Assembly: GCA_000181795.3 (NCBI GenBank)
Contig: CM012953.1
Coordinates: 6,806,034-6,870,033 of the forward strand
Reading direction: 5' to 3'
DNA length: 64,000 nt
Source of the DNA: Trichinella spiralis
Lineage: Eukaryota > Nematoda > Enoplea > Trichinellida > Trichinellidae
The notes beneath the pieces were generated by a model. That model was not told where the DNA came from. It worked only from the letters and a program-made list of their open reading frames with translations, and did no database searches. Within the stretch, counting starts at the first letter, position 1. Each line of letters begins with the position of its first letter. Position numbers and translations under genes: made by a program. Below, one piece after another: positions 59,307 to 64,000 of this stretch.

Positions 59307-60843
59307 AATTTATTTTTTGTCTAAATATTTGATCCAAATCAGCAATCAACTCGAAATGGAACTTTTTCATCAAAAAAATTATCCAATAAATGCAACATAA
59401 AAAGAACAACTGTCTAATACTGAAACATTCCTTAAAATCTTGTTGGTCACCTTCAATCATACTTCCAATGCATATTCAACTGAATTGTATCTGTTGAATG
59501 AATGAGAAGATTTTGCTGAATGAATTGAAAAAGAAGCACTTCATCAAAATTATTCTGGATGAAAAAAGTTAAAATTAATAATTGAATGCATCAAGCAAGC
59601 TAAAATGACAATTCTTCGTATCAATTTTTCCAAATCGGAATAATAAATCCAATTTGAAATTACAACTGACTTTTATAAACTGAATTAAAAAATAACAACT
59701 TTTACATGCTAATACATTTTTAAAATCACACGTGAACAACTGGAATTTAGAAAATTACCTCCTTTCATATTGCTAATTTTGAAAAAATCTTTAAAAATAA
59801 GACAAACTAGGACATTTGAGCCGATTTCGAAACACCAATTTCAACAAATAAAAACACAGAAGCGCAAATAGATTTAAATAAAATTTTCATCTCACTTGAC
59901 AAATTTCCTTTTCGATCCCCTGAAATGTGTAAGACAGTTGTCAAAATTTTCCAAAATAACAAAACTACAGTATTGTGCAGTTTTCTGTAAAAGAAAAACT
60001 AGGTAATAATGTTCTAAATTTTTCTCATTTCGTTTTTGTGAATGAAATCTGAAAATGATCCATTTCACATTTTACCTCTTCAGATGCAATTTTAGAATTC
60101 GTTCATTTTTACGGGTCTTCATTTCGTGAAGTCTATTTTAGTATTTGTGCTACAATTTGGTTCTCGTAAGGTTGTTAATTGAAAACGAGTTTTTCAACTT
60201 GTGAAGATTGCGAAAAAAATTCTATATTTAGCAAGAAAATTATCATTAATTTTACACTTTTTTAAAATTTATTTCACCATCTGTTTCAATGTTGAATTAT
60301 ATTTTTGAAATTGCAATTCATTGAAATAGTTATGAAAAAAGAAATTTTAAATTTTAGCAGTTTCTCAAAGTTAATTTTTTGTTGAAAGTTATGTTACAGT
60401 AATTTTTGTAAATAAAATTACATTTCAAGAAATAAATATCAAAGTAAATTTTTTCGGTAAATTTATTTCAAATAGTATTTTACAAAAGAGGAGCCTGCTT
60501 TCATTTAAAATTAAGATATTCTACCTTATTTTAATTTTACTGTATTAAGATTATGAGCTTCATTAAGTTGCTTTGAATGTAGAAATAATTGCTTTAAAAC
60601 AAACAATTAATTTCATTTATGACATAAAAAAGCAAACGCGAATCAGTTATTTTCAAATTAATGTTGTTTTCACACTGACAAGAAGAAAGTTAAAATCATG
60701 CTGGTCTATCTTTTATAATTGATGATTTTATGGTTGATAATTTGGAGATTAGTTTTCTTTTTTTCTTTACATTTTTAAAAGTTGAATTTTCTTCTTTGAA
60801 TTGATTGTAAAAGTGTTTTGTGCGAATTTAATAATGCATTTTA
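59307..60843. promoter_or_regulatory. Divergent intergenic region between PLAA and the Sel1-repeat gene
   Basis: 1.5 kb of AT-rich DNA between two head-to-head genes. It holds both promoters; no specific motif stands out. Confidence 0.4.
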
Positions 60844-62522
60844 ATGAAATGTTATGAATTTTTTCGGTGTTGCATGAAGTTTCATCTTTTTAAGGGCAAT
60901 TTCCATCCTTTTGCCACCAGAAGTGCCATGTTTAAGCTGTCTAGCTTGTTACCGAAATGTAAGTTGTTTCTTAATTTTTCCGTATTAAACCCCCAAAAAA
61001 GCAGATTTAATGTTTTTATCTCTTGAAATGCTGTTCAAGGTGTTTAATTGTATGTGAAGATGATGCAAATTATTATTAAAGTTTGTTGTTTTAAATTTAA
61101 TTTGTTGCATTTTTAAATTTGTTAATTCGTTCGTGGTAATTTTAATTGAATTTTCAACCGTCAGGTCAACGTTTTCCATCTGTTCGTTCGTCAGCGCTGT
61201 TTTGCAGAGAGAACGACGAGAACGCAATCTGCTTAAGAAAGTAAGCACCTTGTGAAAACGGTTTATTGTAATAAAAATCTCTTCTTCTCTCTTTCTTTGT
61301 TCTCCAGTGAACATTGCAGCATTGTCACGGCAAATCATTTTTATTCCAATTATTGTTTTCGTTTTTTCAATGAAAAAGTCAACTCTGGCAATGGATCTTC
61401 TGCAAAAGAAAAGCACTGCGACGGTGCCAGTAGCAATTGTTTTCCCAGAACTCTTTCTAAAGTAATAAAATTTATCTATTCTTTTTTTTTCATTTTTTTA
61501 CTGCTTCAAAACTTCTTCTTGTATATAGTATGCGGTTCTGTTGCTTGGCTATCAGCTCAGCCAATACATCGAGGTGTATCGGTCACGTCGGAATCAGCAT
61601 TTCGTTTGCTTTTGTTTTGTCAAAGAAAATTTGTACAATTTGTTGAACACCATTTTGTGTTCAAGTCGTACAATTGCTCATCGTGTTTTACCTCTGTCTT
61701 TGGCAAACAATGTTGAATTGAAGCATCCCAACAACAATGCATCATCTTCATCCGACAACTTTCCACAGTTACGTTGCATTGTTCACGACGCAGCTGTACA
61801 AACCGATACGAATTTCCTCGTAATCGAAAAGCATTGTTTCTGTATGCATTTGGATTTGAAGCATTTTTTTTGGAATTTAGAACATCGATCGTTTGATCAG
61901 TGAATGCAGTGATTGCTTGAACAAAGAACTCGAAGCCAGACTTTATTATTTGATCGGTCTCGACTTGTTGCATGTGAATTTGTACGAAAAAGCGTTGGAT
62001 TACTTGTTAAAGTCTTGCAAGTACAATTATTCCAAAGCGTTGTACAACGTCGGCTTGTGTTATTACAAAGGATACGGTTGTGTTCAGTCGGATGAAAAGG
62101 TTCATTTTTTTTGCTCCATTTCTGCATTTGTTTTTCCATTAAAAAATATCCACTTACTGTTAAGGCAGTGAAATTTTGGAATTCTGCCGCCGAAAGAGGC
62201 AACGGTTTGGCAATGTATCAACTCGGTGTAGTCTATTTGAAAGGTTTGGCTGGCTTGAAATGCAACGCTGAATTGGGATTAGCTTATATGAACAGAGCAG
62301 CCGAATCGGGGGTTGTTGAGGTGAATTTTATTTCATTTTATTCCATATTTATTGTTAACAATTAATTATTCGACTATTTATCAGGCCAAAACTTATTTGG
62401 GCGCATTGCTGTTCAAATCCGGTGATAATCAGGGTGCGTTGAATTTGTGGAAAGAAGCGGCTTCGTGTGGTCACGAAGAGGCAAAGCATTTTTTGGAATC
62501 GAATTTTTCTACACAGTGCTGA
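60844..62522 (+). CDS. Sel1-repeat protein, possibly DELE1-like
   Basis: Seven exons: 60844-60958, 61165-61240, 61308-61461, 61529-61819, 61881-62099, 62165-62320 and 62385-62522 (1149 nt, 382 residues). Phases are consistent and all introns are GT-AG. The C-terminal half has Sel1/TPR-like helices: ALYNVGLCYYKGYGCVQSDEKAV, AMYQLGVVYLKGLAG, AKTYLGALLFKSGDNQGALNLWKEAA (in part). The N-terminal half is basic and rich in Ser, Cys and aromatic residues, with a hydrophobic stretch (YAVLLLGYQL). A basic N-terminus plus C-terminal Sel1 repeats recalls the mitochondrial stress protein DELE1, but no DELE1-specific signature is clear to me. Later in-frame ATGs (60874, 60928) are alternative starts. It is tail-to-tail with BTAF1. 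Confidence 0.72.
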
Positions 62523-63161
62523 ATTTAAAAGAAGAACTGTATTTTGTCTGCACAGTGTGTTAATTGCTTTTTCTTCTCAACTTGGTGCACCTTAGTTACG
62601 GTGAAAGATTGATTGCTATGTTCTTTTTACAGCTAGCTTTTAATAAATACGTATGTATGTATGTATATGTATCGAATTGTAGAAAATTGAAGAAAATATC
62701 TACCAATATTTTTTGTATTACTTTACATGAAAACAAAATTTATTATTTTATTAATATCGAAACAAATTCAACTTGGTGCACGTGGACAACACGAGCACGT
62801 TCAATATTCATTCATTCAACACTGCGTGGTTGTAAATTTATATTATTCCTATCAGCTGGCCTAAAATAGTAGTAATAGCAGCAGCTGTTGCTGTTCAGCA
62901 TTCGAGCAGAAAAAAAAGACTAACCACTGTTGGAACATTTTTCTCCACGCCAAACAAAACTAATGTTCTTAAATGGCACATGTATGAAAAAAAAGAAAAC
63001 AAAACATTCAACAAATAAACAAACAAACAAACAAAAATATATAATATACTAAAAAAAAACAAACAGGAAAAGATGATCGAACAAAATACACAGGCAAGTA
63101 GGTTTTTTTGATATAAATATGGGTATAAATAAATGGGCATTTTTACGAAACGAAATTTCAT
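62523..63161. other. Convergent intergenic region, Sel1-repeat gene to BTAF1
   Basis: 3' flanks of two tail-to-tail genes, with short GTAT and A-rich runs. No gene seen. Confidence 0.55.
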
Positions 63162-63923
63162 TCAGCCTTGTTGAAGAGATTTGCTAAATGCAGCTGCATT
63201 GAATGCTTTGTCGTATTGTTTTTTAGTCGATTCCAAATCATCCGTGGTACCACCTGTTGACGCGGTCAGGCGATCCTTTCCTGCCATGCTGCGTCGACCA
63301 CGACCACCATTATCCGCAGGAATAGCTGCTGCTGCTGCTGCTGCTGCTGCTGGTTGTGGTTGTGGTGGTGGTATTTGTATTTGATTACCATTTGATGATA
63401 TTCGACATGCCGTCGACTCTGCCCCTCTGTCCAGTGTTAACAGATCGATCAACTGATCCGGAGCCATGGATAGTAGGGATTTGTTCTCGTCGCCGATCAC
63501 CGTGTCGGCCATGAAATTTTTGAACTTCTGAAATCGCATAATTTTCTCTTCCAAAGTCCCTTGGCTGATCAGCCGGTAAACGTTCACAGTTCTCGTTTGA
63601 CCAATACGGTGGGCTCGGTCCATCGCCTGAATATCCCGACACGGATTCCAGTCGTGGTCGAAAAATATCACCACATCCGCCCCGGTCAAATTCAATCCCA
63701 AACCGCCAATTTGTGTGGTCAAAATTAACAAATCGATCGACGGATCTGAATTGAACTGCTGCGCCAGCTCTTGTCGACGTTCCGGTTCCACTGAACCGTC
63801 CATTTTCAAAAACGATATACCCTTGCCAAAGTATCCTCGGGTGAAGAAAGTGCACAACAAATTCAACGCACTTTTGTACTGACAAAATATCAACGCTCGG
63901 TGTGCACTTATTCCATTGGATTG
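63162..63923 (-). CDS. BTAF1: BTAF1/Mot1 SNF2-family ATPase, C-terminal exon (gene continues past the window edge)
   Basis: The last exon begins after a TTTTTCAG acceptor at 63923 and ends at 63162; upstream exons lie beyond 64000. It encodes the C-terminal RecA lobe of an SNF2 ATPase: HRALIFCQYKSAL, KMDGSVEPERRQ, FNSDPSIDLLILTTQIGGLGLNLTGADVV (in part), DHDWNPCRDIQAMDRAHRIGQTRTVNVYRL and GTLEEKIM..Q.FK. The last blocks, plus SLLSMAPDQLIDLLTLD, match BTAF1 rather than other SNF2 proteins. BTAF1/Mot1 removes TBP from DNA using ATP. The tail after the helicase differs: a Gln/Pro stretch, a run of nine Ala encoded by a GCT-type repeat (63328-63351) and a charged end (SKSLQQG). Confidence 0.93.
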   Translation of the reverse strand, partial: QSNGISAHRALIFCQYKSALNLLCTFFTRGYFGKGISFLKMDGSVEPERRQELAQQFNSDPSIDLLILTTQIGGLGLNLTGADVVIFFDHDWNPCRDIQAMDRAHRIGQTRTVNVYRLISQGTLEEKIMRFQKFKNFMADTVIGDENKSLLSMAPDQLIDLLTLDRGAESTACRISSNGNQIQIPPPQPQPAAAAAAAAAIPADNGGRGRRSMAGKDRLTASTGGTTDDLESTKKQYDKAFNAAAFSKSLQQG

Positions 63924-64000
63924 CTGAAAAATATTTTTTAAAATGGATAAAAACATAAAAAAACAGTATACAGATAAACAAAAAATAAATCTACCACTGC
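63924..64000 (-). other. BTAF1 intron at window edge
   Basis: T-rich (minus-strand) intron sequence upstream of the last exon. The preceding exon is outside the window. Confidence 0.6.

Noticed and set aside
1-64000. CRISPR arrays, rRNA genes, bacterial operon features
   Set aside because: None seen; the window is plainly eukaryotic nuclear DNA.

Overview
This is an AT-rich (roughly one-third GC) eukaryotic window. Its genes have short spliceosomal introns, mostly 40-80 bp. I assembled about 18 gene models by eye from family motifs and checked that exon phases add up. The organism looks like a nematode: there is a DUF19-type secreted protein, an hsp-25-like small heat-shock protein and a divergent Cys-loop channel. 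It also keeps genes that Caenorhabditis lost (the U11/U12-35K protein of the minor spliceosome and an Hv1 proton channel). I infer an early-branching, Trichinella-like lineage from gene content only.

Layout. 0-2.6 kb: U11/U12-35K (+) tail-to-tail with a ZFAND2 AN1 zinc-finger protein (-). 2.6-8.0 kb: low-complexity and GC-rich upstream DNA, then a three-finger Kruppel-like factor (8.0-8.9 kb). 11.3 kb: tRNA-Ile. 11.7-12.4 kb: an unrecognised ten-cysteine gene (+) facing a DUF19 secreted/GPI-type gene (-). 15.7-18.6 kb: a GPI-type metallocarboxypeptidase. 19.4-24.1 kb: Hv1 (+), MAD2 (-) and TMEM120 (-). 25-28 kb: ARMC5-like (+). 28.5-29.9 kb: ABHD17-like hydrolase (-). 32.3 kb: small heat-shock protein. 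36.5-37.2 kb: small secreted two-domain cysteine-rich protein (-). 38.2 kb: tRNA-Gly. 39.0-40.5 kb: Cys-loop channel. 43.9 kb: IL-17-family cytokine. 45.7-47.0 kb: BCCIP (-). 47.4-53.5 kb: tankyrase (-). 53.9-56.3 kb: broken Ty3/gypsy fossil. 56.9-59.3 kb: PLAA (-). 60.8-62.5 kb: Sel1-repeat protein (+). 63.2 kb to the end: C-terminal exon of BTAF1 (-).

The genes are mostly unrelated housekeeping functions: minor splicing, proteostasis (ZFAND2, PLAA, small Hsp, tankyrase, ARMC5), the spindle checkpoint (MAD2), ribosome and genome maintenance (BCCIP) and transcription (BTAF1, KLF). Membrane and signalling genes lie between them. Many pairs are head-to-head or tail-to-tail. Tankyrase and BCCIP run in the same direction 424 bp apart and could share a transcript. 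Two gene styles sit side by side: intron-rich AT-rich genes, and genes with long GC-rich exons (ARMC5, PLAA, KLF, IL-17, small Hsp). I found no clearly new multi-gene system. The best leads are the orphan ten-cysteine gene, the Hv1 intron without a 3' AG, the IL-17-like gene, and a repeat shared by the U11/U12-35K promoter and the fossil element.
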